Source: Anaerolineales bacterium (lineage in GTDB: Bacteria > Chloroflexota > Anaerolineae > Aggregatilineales > UBA2796). Taken from it: a stretch of DNA of 64,000 nt. Below the pieces are notes generated by a model. The model saw only the letters and a program-made list of their open reading frames with translations. It searched no databases and was not told the origin of the DNA. Positions 18,218 to 25,977 of the stretch are shown piece by piece. Within the stretch, counting starts at the first letter, position 1. Every line of letters begins with the position of its first letter. The stretch lies in NCBI GenBank assembly GCA_015075625.1, contig JABTTZ010000003.1, positions 310,001-374,000 of the forward strand, read 5' to 3'. Both the position numbers and the translations under genes were made by a program.

Positions 18218-18628
18218 GTGAAACGTGCTATACCGCTGCTTCTTGGGGTTCTGCTTGGCGTGGTTCTTTTAGTGACACTCGCCACCGGACAAGTACCCGG
18301 CGTGCGCGGTCAGACAAGCAACCCCGAAGGGTCTACACTGTATGCCACCGGACAGCAAGGGTTGATTTTCTTCATCTATACGGGGATCATCCTCGGTGGG
18401 GTGATCACCAATGGCATTTTGATCGCTGGCGTAATGTGGTGGCTAAATCGCAGTGTGAAGCGGGCGAAAGCGCAAACACCATCTGCGTTTTCCTTCAGTC
18501 TAAACCCTGCCAAACCTAACAGCATTGGGGCGGTGTTGGTCAAAAACCCGATGCTTGTGGTGGGCGGGCTGGTGACAGTGATCGTTATCGCTGCTCTTGT
18601 TTTGGTGATCACCGGGGCAATCGGCTAG
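18218..18628 (+). CDS. small membrane protein upstream of ctaA
   Basis: I choose the GTG at 18218 (product MKRAIPLLLG, 136 residues), with a GGGGGA tract about nine bases upstream. The longer frame to 18092 begins inside the GTAGGG palindrome. Three hydrophobic segments are visible: residues about 4-22 (possible signal anchor), 46-68 and 109-132, with a basic loop (NRSVKRAKAQ) after the second. It is placed 16 bp before ctaA and so probably co-transcribed with heme A synthesis. I do not recognise the family. A role in cytochrome oxidase assembly is only suggested by context. Confidence 0.65.
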   Translation: MKRAIPLLLGVLLGVVLLVTLATGQVPGVRGQTSNPEGSTLYATGQQGLIFFIYTGIILGGVITNGILIAGVMWWLNRSVKRAKAQTPSAFSFSLNPAKPNSIGAVLVKNPMLVVGGLVTVIVIAALVLVITGAIG

Positions 18629-18644
18629 ATTGGGCGAGGGTCTT

Positions 18645-19691
18645 ATGAAGGCTGCCAGCTATTTCAGCGGGGATCGCGGGTTCGGGCGCTTGGCGTTTGG
18701 TGCGGCGCTCGTCACCTTTATCATGATCACCATTGGGGCAATTACACGGGTCAGCGAATCGGGGTATGGGTGCGGTCCGTATTGGCTAACATGCAACGGG
18801 GAGATCATCCCCACCGTCTATACCCTTGAGACGGCAATCGAGTTTGGGCATCGGCTGTTCGCGCTGATTGTCGGCGGGTTCAGCCTTGCCGTGTTGATCC
18901 GCGCCCGACGTACCTACGCCGGCATCCCTCGTCTAACCATCCCTGCATACCTCGGATTTCTGCTCTTTTTAGTGCAGTCCGCGCTTGGCGGGCTGACGGT
19001 GGCGCTCTACCGTGATGCGCCGGATCGCCAGTGGCAGAGTGTCCTCTTTCATCTCGCCGTTAGTATGCTGATCATGGCGTGTTATGTTATCCTCTGGGTC
19101 AACGCTCGCAGTCTGATTGCCGAGTCACCCCTTCAGACGTTGGTTAAAACACCCCGCCCGTTGATCTCGGTAAACGCCTTGGGGCTGACGTCTGCGATGA
19201 GCTTTCTGGTGGCGATTGTTGGGGCGGCGGTGCGCGGCACGCAGGCGATGAAAGCCTGTGTGGGCTTTCCGCTCTGCGATGGCGAACTACTTCCCGTGAA
19301 TCAGGGCGCACTCCAGATGTTGAATATGACACACCGCCTTGCCGCTGGCGGCTTAGGGGTGCTTCTTCTGCTGCTTATCGTCCAAGTGATCCTCGGAGGG
19401 GGCGAGGTGTCGCCACCGCTGCGCCGGGCGCTTTTCCTCGCCGGAGGGGTTTACCTTCTCCAAGCGGGGTTGGGGGCGCTGATTGTGCTGACCGATGATC
19501 GCACGTGGTTGCTCATTTCCCGCAGTCTACACGTTACCTTTGCCGCCGGCACCTGGGCGGTGATCATTACAGCGAGTTCTTTAGCATGGCTACACGTATC
19601 GCCCAACCGCCTTCCACTGCCCACGAACACGGGCGAGAGGTCATCCACCCCCCACCGCGAGGGAGCGCCCTCGGCGCTTATCTCCAGCTAG
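18645..19691 (+). CDS. ctaA: heme A synthase CtaA/COX15
   Basis: A 348-residue, eight-TM protein. The first external loop has the bacterial CtaA Cys pair in GCGPYWLTCNGE (CX6C), followed by EFGHRLFAL carrying the essential Glu and the first heme-ligand His. The second half repeats the pattern: CVGFPLCDGELLP with a Cys pair and MTHRLAAGG with the next His, and a further His (RSLHVTFAAG) near the end. CtaA oxidises heme O to heme A in the membrane for aa3-type oxidases. ATG at 18645 is preferred over a TTG at 18630. Its 3' end overlaps the start of ctaB by about 106 bp. Confidence 0.93.
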   Translation: MKAASYFSGDRGFGRLAFGAALVTFIMITIGAITRVSESGYGCGPYWLTCNGEIIPTVYTLETAIEFGHRLFALIVGGFSLAVLIRARRTYAGIPRLTIPAYLGFLLFLVQSALGGLTVALYRDAPDRQWQSVLFHLAVSMLIMACYVILWVNARSLIAESPLQTLVKTPRPLISVNALGLTSAMSFLVAIVGAAVRGTQAMKACVGFPLCDGELLPVNQGALQMLNMTHRLAAGGLGVLLLLLIVQVILGGGEVSPPLRRALFLAGGVYLLQAGLGALIVLTDDRTWLLISRSLHVTFAAGTWAVIITASSLAWLHVSPNRLPLPTNTGERSSTPHREGAPSALISS

Positions 19692-20524
19692 CCAAGCCGC
19701 GCATCGTTCTGCTGCTCGTCTTTACGACGGTCACGGCAATGGTTGTCGCCGCAAAGGGGGAGGCGCTCCCGCCGCTTCTCTTGGCGGCAACGATTATCGG
19801 CGGGGCATTGGCGGCTGGGGGCGCCAGCGCCTTAAACCAGTATATTGACCGCGACATGGATCACCTCATGGCGCGGACGCGCCACAGACCGATTCCCTCT
19901 GGACGGATCACCCCTCTGAACGCCTTGCTTTTTGGCTTGGCACTCTGCGCGTGGTCGGTGGCAATCCTCGGCACATTTGTAAATTGGTTGGCAGCAGCGC
20001 TCGCCCTGATTGGGGCAATTTACTATGTCGTTGTCTATACGCTGCTGCTGAAGCGGAATACCGTCCTGAACATCCTGATTGGGGGTGGGGCGGGGGCAAT
20101 GCCCGTTTTGGTGGGGTGGGCAGCGGTGACGGGGACTCTGGCGCCGGGGGCATTTTTGCTCTTTGCCATTGTCTTTTACTGGACGCCGCCCCATTCGTGG
20201 GCGCTGGCGCTGCTGGTGAATAAAGACTACACCGCCGCAAATGTCCCCATGATGCCCGTCGCACGGGGGGAAGACGCCGCCCGTGTGCAGATTTTCCTCT
20301 ACAGCATTCAACTGGTGGCGCTCTCACTCTTGCCCATTCCCTTTCGCTTGCTCGGTGGGTTCTATCTCGTCACGGCGGGGCTGCTTGGCGTGGGCATGAT
20401 CCTTGAGGCACTCCGCCTGCTGCGGACGAAAAGCGGCGCACAAGCCCGCCGCACGTATAAGTATTCAACCTTCTATCTCGCCTTACTCTTTTTGGCGATG
20501 ATCCTTGACCTAATTATCTTCTAA
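19586..20524 (+). CDS. ctaB: protoheme IX farnesyltransferase CtaB/COX10
   Basis: A 312-residue UbiA-family membrane protein. The first Asp-rich motif is NQYIDRDMDHLMARTRHRP and the second lies in NKDYTAANVPMMP, the two prenyl-diphosphate/Mg sites. HSWALALLVN and multiple TM helices agree with heme O synthase, which adds farnesyl to heme B to supply CtaA. The ATG at 19586 begins 106 bp before the ctaA stop in another frame. No later ATG or GTG precedes the conserved LAKPRIVLL segment, so this long overlap appears genuine. Confidence 0.92.
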   Translation: MATRIAQPPSTAHEHGREVIHPPPRGSALGAYLQLAKPRIVLLLVFTTVTAMVVAAKGEALPPLLLAATIIGGALAAGGASALNQYIDRDMDHLMARTRHRPIPSGRITPLNALLFGLALCAWSVAILGTFVNWLAAALALIGAIYYVVVYTLLLKRNTVLNILIGGGAGAMPVLVGWAAVTGTLAPGAFLLFAIVFYWTPPHSWALALLVNKDYTAANVPMMPVARGEDAARVQIFLYSIQLVALSLLPIPFRLLGGFYLVTAGLLGVGMILEALRLLRTKSGAQARRTYKYSTFYLALLFLAMILDLIIF

Positions 20525-20527
20525 CCT

Positions 20528-21007
20528 ATGCAAACACCATCATCACCAGCCGTCCCGTCTCTTAGCGGGGTGATTAGCGCCCTTGCCCTGATTTTCATCT
20601 TCATCTTTAGTGGGCTGGCTGTGAGCGTTTTTGGGGAGGTCTCTGCACAGCGCTCAACGCTGCGCGGAGCAGCCCCTATCAATGCGCCATCCTTTGCCGC
20701 TGAGGTGGAGGAGCGAGTTGCCCGCGCCGATCCAAAGCGGGGAGATGCGTTTTTCAAGCAGTATGCGTGCAGCGCGTGCCACCTTGTGGATCGCAATTTG
20801 GTTGGGCCCATGATTATCGGGATGGGCGAACGCGCTGCCAGCCGCCGTCCGAATTACAGCGCCGCCGCCTACCTCTACGAAGCGATTGTCGCCCCCAACG
20901 CTTATGTGGTGAAGGATTTCGCGGCGGGAGTTATGCTTCAAAACTTCAAAGAAACCATCCCTGAATCAGCCTTGTATGATCTGATCGCCTGGCTGATCAC
21001 CCAATAA
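20528..21007 (+). CDS. membrane-anchored c-type cytochrome
   Basis: A 159-residue protein with an N-terminal membrane anchor (about residues 14-36, very Ile/Phe-rich) and one cytochrome c domain. The heme site is CSACH at about residue 80. A likely axial Met lies in GVMLQNF near residue 137. Other family features are the NLVGP turn and the C-terminal LYDLIAWLIT helix. It starts 3 bp after the ctaB stop, so it belongs to the heme A gene cluster and could donate electrons to, or be part of, a terminal oxidase. The structural oxidase genes are not in this window. Confidence 0.88.
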   Translation: MQTPSSPAVPSLSGVISALALIFIFIFSGLAVSVFGEVSAQRSTLRGAAPINAPSFAAEVEERVARADPKRGDAFFKQYACSACHLVDRNLVGPMIIGMGERAASRRPNYSAAAYLYEAIVAPNAYVVKDFAAGVMLQNFKETIPESALYDLIAWLITQ

Positions 21008-21020
21008 GGATAAACAGACT

Positions 21021-21923
21021 GTGAGTGATTACCGCAAGGGCATGGAGAAAACCCGACGGGGGTTTTTTGGAAGGTTGGCAAATACCTTTGCCAAATCGAC
21101 GATCACCCCTGATGATTGGGACGAGATCGAGGCAATCCTCCTTCAGGCAGATGTGGGGGCAGCGACGACAGAACGCCTTATGGAAAGCCTGCGCACCCGC
21201 CACCGCAAAGAAGGACTAAAAACGCCCCAACAGCTCCATGTCGGTTTAAAAGCCGAACTCCGCGCCCTATTGAAACCCCCCACCCCGATGAACATCGCTG
21301 GACGTGATCTCTCGGTGATTTTGATTGTGGGGGTGAACGGATCGGGCAAGACGACGACCATTGGCAAACTGGCAAACCGCCTTGCTAACAACAACCGCAA
21401 AGTGATGCTTGCCGCCGGGGATACCTTCCGCGCTGCCGCTGTTGAGCAGCTTCAACTCTGGGGGCAGCGGGCAAATGTCCCTGTCATTGCCGGAGCGCCC
21501 AACGCCGACCCGGGATCTGTTGTCTTTGATGCGATCAGCGCCGCCAAGTCACGCGGACACGATATTTTACTGGTGGATACCGCCGGACGGCTGCAAACGA
21601 AATACAACCTGATGGAAGAACTGCGCAAAATCAAGGGTGTCATGAGCAAGGTTGTCCCCGATGCCCCCCATGAGGTGCTGATTGTCCTTGACGGGACAAC
21701 AGGGCAGAATGCGCTTCTTCAGGCAAAGGGCTTTAGCGAAACCGTGCAGCTTACGGGCGTCATTGTGACGAAACTAGACAGCACGGCAAAAGGGGGGATG
21801 CTGTTCGCCATTCAGCAAGAGATGGGCTTGCCCATTCACTATGTTGGCTTGGGCGAGGGGGTGTATGATTTGATCTTATTCAACCCCGATGCCTTTGTTG
21901 ATGGACTCGTGGAGGAATCATGA
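21021..21923 (+). CDS. ftsY: signal recognition particle receptor FtsY
   Basis: A 300-residue SRP GTPase with a GTG start preceded by AAGGAT. The N domain spans about residues 10-90 and the acidic A domain is essentially missing, as in short FtsY forms. The G domain shows GVNGSGKTTTIGKLA (G1), DTFRAAAVEQL (insertion-box start), DTAGRLQTKYNLMEEL (G3), TKLDSTAKGG (G4) and the closing GLGEGVYDLILFNP. It acts at the membrane with Ffh to target nascent membrane proteins. It follows the cytochrome gene by 13 bp and overlaps the next gene by 4 bp. Confidence 0.95.
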   Translation: MSDYRKGMEKTRRGFFGRLANTFAKSTITPDDWDEIEAILLQADVGAATTERLMESLRTRHRKEGLKTPQQLHVGLKAELRALLKPPTPMNIAGRDLSVILIVGVNGSGKTTTIGKLANRLANNNRKVMLAAGDTFRAAAVEQLQLWGQRANVPVIAGAPNADPGSVVFDAISAAKSRGHDILLVDTAGRLQTKYNLMEELRKIKGVMSKVVPDAPHEVLIVLDGTTGQNALLQAKGFSETVQLTGVIVTKLDSTAKGGMLFAIQQEMGLPIHYVGLGEGVYDLILFNPDAFVDGLVEES

Positions 21924-22828
21924 GTACCGTGCGCCACAGCTTTGATATACGCCCCCTAAAGCACGTTGAGGATTTGGAAAGGGTTGTCACCCTGCAAAAG
22001 ATGACCGAGGGGCAAGACACCTCAGCCATTCATCGCCACCTGTTGATCTCGTTTGTTCATAACGGTGGGTTGGTCATGGGGGCGAGTCACGAAGGGCAGA
22101 TGGTCGGCTATTTGATAAGCTATTTGGGTATCGAAAGCCCAGAGGCAGACCGCCCCGCCATGGCGAATCTGAAGCTCGTCTCCCAGCGGATGGGCGTCCT
22201 CCCCGAATTCCGCGATCATGGGGTGGGCTATGAATTGAAACTGGCACAGCGCCGCTGGGCGATTGAACAAGGGATTCGCCTTGTGACATGGACGTTTGAT
22301 CCGCTCAAAAGCCGGAATGCCTATTTCAATATTCGCAAATTGGGGGCAATCTCTCAGGAATACCAGCGCGACTACTATGCTGCCACGCCTGATACGGTGA
22401 ACGCCGAGACGACGGATCGCCTTGTCGTGGAGTGGTGGGTTACTCATAACCGTGTCGAACAGCGCCTTAGCCGCAGACGCGCCGCCCTGACGATTACCCA
22501 ATATGTGGAGGGCAATACCCCCGTCCTGAACCCCACAACGCTTGGCAGCGATGGCTTTGTCCGCCCGGCATGGCGGATCAACATGCCGATGAGCAAGTTG
22601 GGCTTGGTGGAGATTCCCGACAACTGGGAGGAGATGAAAAAGGCGGATCGCCCTCTTGCCGATGAGTGGCGGGCGCACACGCGGGAGGCGCTGGAATCAC
22701 TGCTCTATGCGGGGTACACCATCACCGATGTTCTGCATGGGAGTCATGAAGACCGCACGCGCACCTTTTATGTGGTAAGCCATGTGGATCGGGCTGATTT
22801 GCGCACCACACCCTTTAACAGCAATTAA
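21920..22828 (+). CDS. GNAT-like acetyltransferase (COG3375 type)
   Basis: A 302-residue protein whose N-terminal 160 residues form a GNAT-like fold: LVMGASHEGQMVGYLISYLG, then LKLVSQRMGVLPEFRDHGVGYELKLAQRRWA as the acetyl-CoA pyrophosphate loop region, and TWTFDPLKSRNAYFNIRKLG. This matches the uncharacterised predicted acetyltransferase group COG3375. The C-terminal part contains WRINMPMSK and DNWEEM. The substrate is unknown. Its ATG overlaps the ftsY stop (ATGA, 21920-21923), so it is translationally coupled to ftsY. It is the last gene before a convergent neighbour. Confidence 0.78.
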   Translation: MSTVRHSFDIRPLKHVEDLERVVTLQKMTEGQDTSAIHRHLLISFVHNGGLVMGASHEGQMVGYLISYLGIESPEADRPAMANLKLVSQRMGVLPEFRDHGVGYELKLAQRRWAIEQGIRLVTWTFDPLKSRNAYFNIRKLGAISQEYQRDYYAATPDTVNAETTDRLVVEWWVTHNRVEQRLSRRRAALTITQYVEGNTPVLNPTTLGSDGFVRPAWRINMPMSKLGLVEIPDNWEEMKKADRPLADEWRAHTREALESLLYAGYTITDVLHGSHEDRTRTFYVVSHVDRADLRTTPFNSN

Positions 22829-22831
22829 CAA

Positions 22832-22855
22832 GAGGGGGCGAGGGGAAGCCCCCTC
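22832..22855. terminator. bidirectional terminator-like hairpin
   Basis: GAGGGGGC and GCCCCCTC form a perfect 8-bp stem with an 8-base loop, exactly between two convergent genes (stops at 22828 and 22867). The position suits a shared terminator. No long T-run accompanies it. Confidence 0.5.
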
Positions 22856-22866
22856 ACCCCACCGTA

Positions 22867-23436
22867 TCACACCACCGTGTAAGGAATCTTTTGCCCCTTC
22901 AGCAGCGCCTCGGCAAGGGTGGCAGTGACGATGCGATAGGCGGGTTTATGGGTGCGATCATAGGGCGGCGAGTGCGTCACCGCCGACCATGACTCCGCCG
23001 CCCGCACGCGCCCTACAAGGGCAACCGTTCGCACCGAAAAGCGGTTTCCAAGCGGTTCGTTGGGGGCGGTCAACCCCTGAAAAATTGCCCACCACGCCGC
23101 CATAACCTCCATCCGCCCCTCGCCCTGTCGGGATGTTTCGATATACGCATCGAGCAGTTTGGGGAGGCTGCCCCGTTGGGCAAGGTAAGGGCGCAAATGG
23201 ACGCGGACAATCTCCCCAGTGGGGTGGACGCTCTCTACAAATGGATCACTTGTATTAGGAGTCAGGATGTGACATTCTTCATCCAGCCATTCGCGGGCAG
23301 CGCGTTTATTCTCAATCACCTGCCCCGTCCCAAAAACACCCTGATGCAGCAGCTTGTAGACATCGAGTACATCAATCGCTGTGTAGCGCCGTGTATGGGT
23401 GAGAATCAATGCCCTGACTGCTTCTTCATCTGCCAT
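22867..23436 (-). CDS. conserved-looking hypothetical protein
   Basis: A 189-residue soluble protein, probably alpha/beta, without a signal peptide or known catalytic motif. Noticeable segments are YKLLHQGVFGTG near the N-terminus, EIVRVHLRPY in the middle and SPPYDRTHKPAYRIV near the C-terminus. The look is of a full-length conserved protein, but I do not recognise the family. It stands alone between a convergent acetyltransferase gene and a 400-bp non-coding stretch. Confidence 0.7.
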   Translation of the reverse strand: MADEEAVRALILTHTRRYTAIDVLDVYKLLHQGVFGTGQVIENKRAAREWLDEECHILTPNTSDPFVESVHPTGEIVRVHLRPYLAQRGSLPKLLDAYIETSRQGEGRMEVMAAWWAIFQGLTAPNEPLGNRFSVRTVALVGRVRAAESWSAVTHSPPYDRTHKPAYRIVTATLAEALLKGQKIPYTVV

Positions 23437-23836
23437 GCTAAGATGCCTTTTGTGCGTAAGCTGCTCTATAACCCATTTAGGCTAAGGCTAAACTGTGCAA
23501 ATGATACCGTGCGGTTGTGAAATGCGCGTTAAACGAGGTTAAGATCGGGTGAACGACTAATCGTCCGCCACAAACGTCCTTTGGGCTGAGGAAGGTAGAA
23601 CAACCGGTGCGACGATGCCTTTCAAGCCCCGAAGGGGTGGCTGCTTTCAGCCCGCTGCTTTAGCGGCGGGATCATAAGCGATCCCGCCTGTTCAATGTGG
23701 TGATACTTAGGGTGGGAAATTCTCTGCCTCTCCTCCTCTGCATTGAATCATCGACCACCTTCTTTCAATCCCTGACCGAATCGCCCCATACGCTCATATT
23801 GGTGGTAAGCCTTTTAGCGCTGTCGATGCTTTCCCC
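23437..23836. other. 400-bp non-coding region with double-hairpin repeat
   Basis: No gene is found on either strand. It contains the double-hairpin repeat R2 (23623-23670) and should also carry the promoter of the hypothetical gene that starts at 23436. The rest is unremarkable. Confidence 0.6.
23623..23670. repeat. double-hairpin repeat R2, copy 1
   Basis: Two adjacent hairpins: CCCC-GAA-GGGG, then after about 15 bases CCCGCTGC-TTTA-GCGGCGGG (8-bp stem with one T-G pair). The same unit occurs at 31684-31731 in inverse orientation and at 35318-35365. It resembles REP-like elements or the subterminal hairpins of IS200/IS605-type elements. Confidence 0.75.
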
Positions 23837-24829
23837 TTAATTATAGCCATTGGGATGCGATTGATGCCATGCCCACGCACTCTTGATAATGTCCTCCAGC
23901 GCGGGGAAACGCGGTGTCCACCCCAATTCATCGTTGATCTTCTCTGACGAGGCAACAAGGGTGGGCGCATCCCCCAGACGGCGCGGCGTTTCAACGGCGG
24001 GTAGATCATGCCCGGTCACGGCGCGGGCGGTATCGATAACCTCACGAACGCTGTAGCCGCGCCCATTTCCTAAGTTGTAGGTCATTGATTCCCGCTCATC
24101 AATCGCCCCCACCGCCAGCACATGCGCCTCAGCCAGATCGCGCACATGAACGTAATCGCGGACGCACGTCCCATCATAGGTGGGGTAATCCGTCCCATAG
24201 ATGGCAATCGTCGGGCGCTGCCCCAGGGGAACTTGGAGCGCCAGCGGGATGAGATGCGTTTCGGGGGTATGTGCCTCCCCGCGAATCGCCCGCCCATCGC
24301 TATCAAGGGTTGCCCCACAGGCATTAAAATAGCGCAAAATGCAGTACTTTAAGCCCACCTGACGGTGATACCAACGAATCATCCCCTCAATCATCAGTTT
24401 TGTCTCCCCGTACACATTTGCCGGGGCATAGGGATCGTCCTCGTTAAGAGTGGCGTTCTTGCTGGCATACACAGCGGCGGTGCTGGAAAAAACAAGCCGT
24501 TTCACGTTATGGGTCAGCATCGCCTCAAAAAGGTTCTGGCTGTACGCCACATTGTTGGTGAAGTAAAGGCTTGGCTTAACCATGCTCTCGCCCGCCTCGA
24601 TTAGCGCAGCAAAATGCGCCACTGCATCGAACTTCCCCATCTGGAACAGCGTATCAAGCGCCGCTTTATCAGCAAGATCGCCGCGCACAAAGGCTGCCCC
24701 CAACGGAATGGCTGCCTGATGCCCCCGCGAGAGGTTATCAAAGACGGTGACGGTATGCCCTGCCTCTAGAAATGCGGCGGCGGTAGTTGAACCGATGTAG
24801 CCGGCCCCGCCGACGACCAATACATGCAT
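23837..24829 (-). CDS. galE: UDP-glucose 4-epimerase GalE
   Basis: A 330-residue extended SDR enzyme. The NAD site is VVGGAGYIGS at the N-terminus, the catalytic Ser-Thr are in FSSTAAVY, and the YxxxK pair is in YGETKLM. LRYFNACGA and RDYVHVRDLAEAH are GalE landmarks. It interconverts UDP-glucose and UDP-galactose for polysaccharide precursors. The ATG at 24829 is chosen because AGGAGG lies ten bases upstream. An in-frame ATG at 24856 overlaps that ribosome site and adds nothing conserved. It is divergent from the MBL hydrolase gene. Confidence 0.93.
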   Translation of the reverse strand: MHVLVVGGAGYIGSTTAAAFLEAGHTVTVFDNLSRGHQAAIPLGAAFVRGDLADKAALDTLFQMGKFDAVAHFAALIEAGESMVKPSLYFTNNVAYSQNLFEAMLTHNVKRLVFSSTAAVYASKNATLNEDDPYAPANVYGETKLMIEGMIRWYHRQVGLKYCILRYFNACGATLDSDGRAIRGEAHTPETHLIPLALQVPLGQRPTIAIYGTDYPTYDGTCVRDYVHVRDLAEAHVLAVGAIDERESMTYNLGNGRGYSVREVIDTARAVTGHDLPAVETPRRLGDAPTLVASSEKINDELGWTPRFPALEDIIKSAWAWHQSHPNGYN

Positions 24830-24871
24830 AGGGTTGAATCCTCCTGTTACGGTCATTTTAACCCACTGCGC

Positions 24872-24877
24872 TACAAT
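24872..24877 (+). promoter_or_regulatory. candidate -10 (TACAAT) of the MBL hydrolase gene
   Basis: GCGCTACAAT lies about 60 bp before the ATG at 24936. The same CTACAAT core precedes glmU (31940) and the MtaD-CYTH gene (54989). A TTACGG at 24847, 19 bases upstream, could serve as a weak -35. Confidence 0.4.
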
Positions 24878-24935
24878 TCCCTCAGTAACTCATCGCACCC
24901 GATCATTGATCATTAACGAAAGAGAGTGATTCCCG

Positions 24936-25850
24936 ATGGCGTTTGAGATCGTCACCCTTGCCCCATCGATCTACCACCTTCAAAGCGGGGCGAACATGGG
25001 CGTTCTTGCTGATTCTGACGGACGCGCCTTGCTCATCGACACTGGGTTGGATGAGGACGCCGGACGCCGCATCAAAAACGCCCTTGCCAAGTTGAATCTC
25101 ACCCTAGCCGCGGTGATCTTAACGCACGGACACAGCGACCATTTCGGCGGGACGGACTACCTGCGCCGCAACCTGGCTCCCTTTCCCGTCTATGCCCCGC
25201 CCATAGAAGCTGCCTTTATCACCTACAGCAGCCTAGAGTCCATCATGCTTTCAGCCGGTGCCCTTCCTTTTGATCAGCTTGTAGGGAAATTTACCAAAGC
25301 GCCCGCCTGTAAAGTCGATCACGAAGTGGCGTTGGGCGAAGTGCGCCTTGCCGGGTTCGGGGTGGAGATTATTCCCCTCGCCGGACATTCGCCCAACATG
25401 ATCGGGGTGCGGGCGGGCAATGTCTTGTTCTGTGCCGATGCTCTTCTCCCTCTCGCCACGCTCCAAAAATACCCCATTCCGTTCACTGTTCACATTGGTA
25501 AGGCGCTCGCTGTGTTGGATCGTCTGCTAGAGTGTGTCGATCAGGGGGTGATCCTTGCGCCCGGACATGGTGTCCATCTTGCGGCGGGCGAGGCAAAGGT
25601 GGTGATCGCCGCCAATCGGGAGACACTTCTACGCATTGTGACTGCCGTCGAAAACCGCTTACGAGAATCCCCCGCCGATGAAGGAACGCTGACTCAAACG
25701 GTCTGTCAAAAACTGGGCGATCCCTTAGCCAGTGCCGTTGGATACTCCCTTGCCCGGACGACCATTCAAGCGGCGCTGGTCTACCTTTATGAGAGTGGGC
25801 GTGTTCGGGTCATCACCGGAGGGAAATGCCTTTGGGCAAGTGCGAGTTAG
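24936..25850 (+). CDS. metallo-beta-lactamase-fold hydrolase
   Basis: A 304-residue cytoplasmic protein with the MBL metal motif THGHSDHFGG (HxHxDH), a later His in PLAGHSPN, an Asp in FCADALLP and a final His in LAPGHGVHLA. The last 80 residues look like a small helical/winged-helix tail (ETLLRIVTAVENRL... AALVYLYESGRVRV), as in the BLACT_WH-type MBL proteins. Substrate assignment is not possible from sequence; thioesters or glutathione conjugates are typical for relatives. GAGAG precedes the ATG. It is monocistronic and divergent from galE. Confidence 0.85.
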   Translation: MAFEIVTLAPSIYHLQSGANMGVLADSDGRALLIDTGLDEDAGRRIKNALAKLNLTLAAVILTHGHSDHFGGTDYLRRNLAPFPVYAPPIEAAFITYSSLESIMLSAGALPFDQLVGKFTKAPACKVDHEVALGEVRLAGFGVEIIPLAGHSPNMIGVRAGNVLFCADALLPLATLQKYPIPFTVHIGKALAVLDRLLECVDQGVILAPGHGVHLAAGEAKVVIAANRETLLRIVTAVENRLRESPADEGTLTQTVCQKLGDPLASAVGYSLARTTIQAALVYLYESGRVRVITGGKCLWASAS

Positions 25851-25977
25851 TTCTATCGTTTTGCCCAGTGGTTTAACCTAGTGTTAAAACCATCTCTGTA
25901 GCCCTTTAATATAGGGCGCGGCATAATCAACACTCAACGTCTGCCAAACGTTCAGCAATCGCTCAAAAGGGGGGTCT

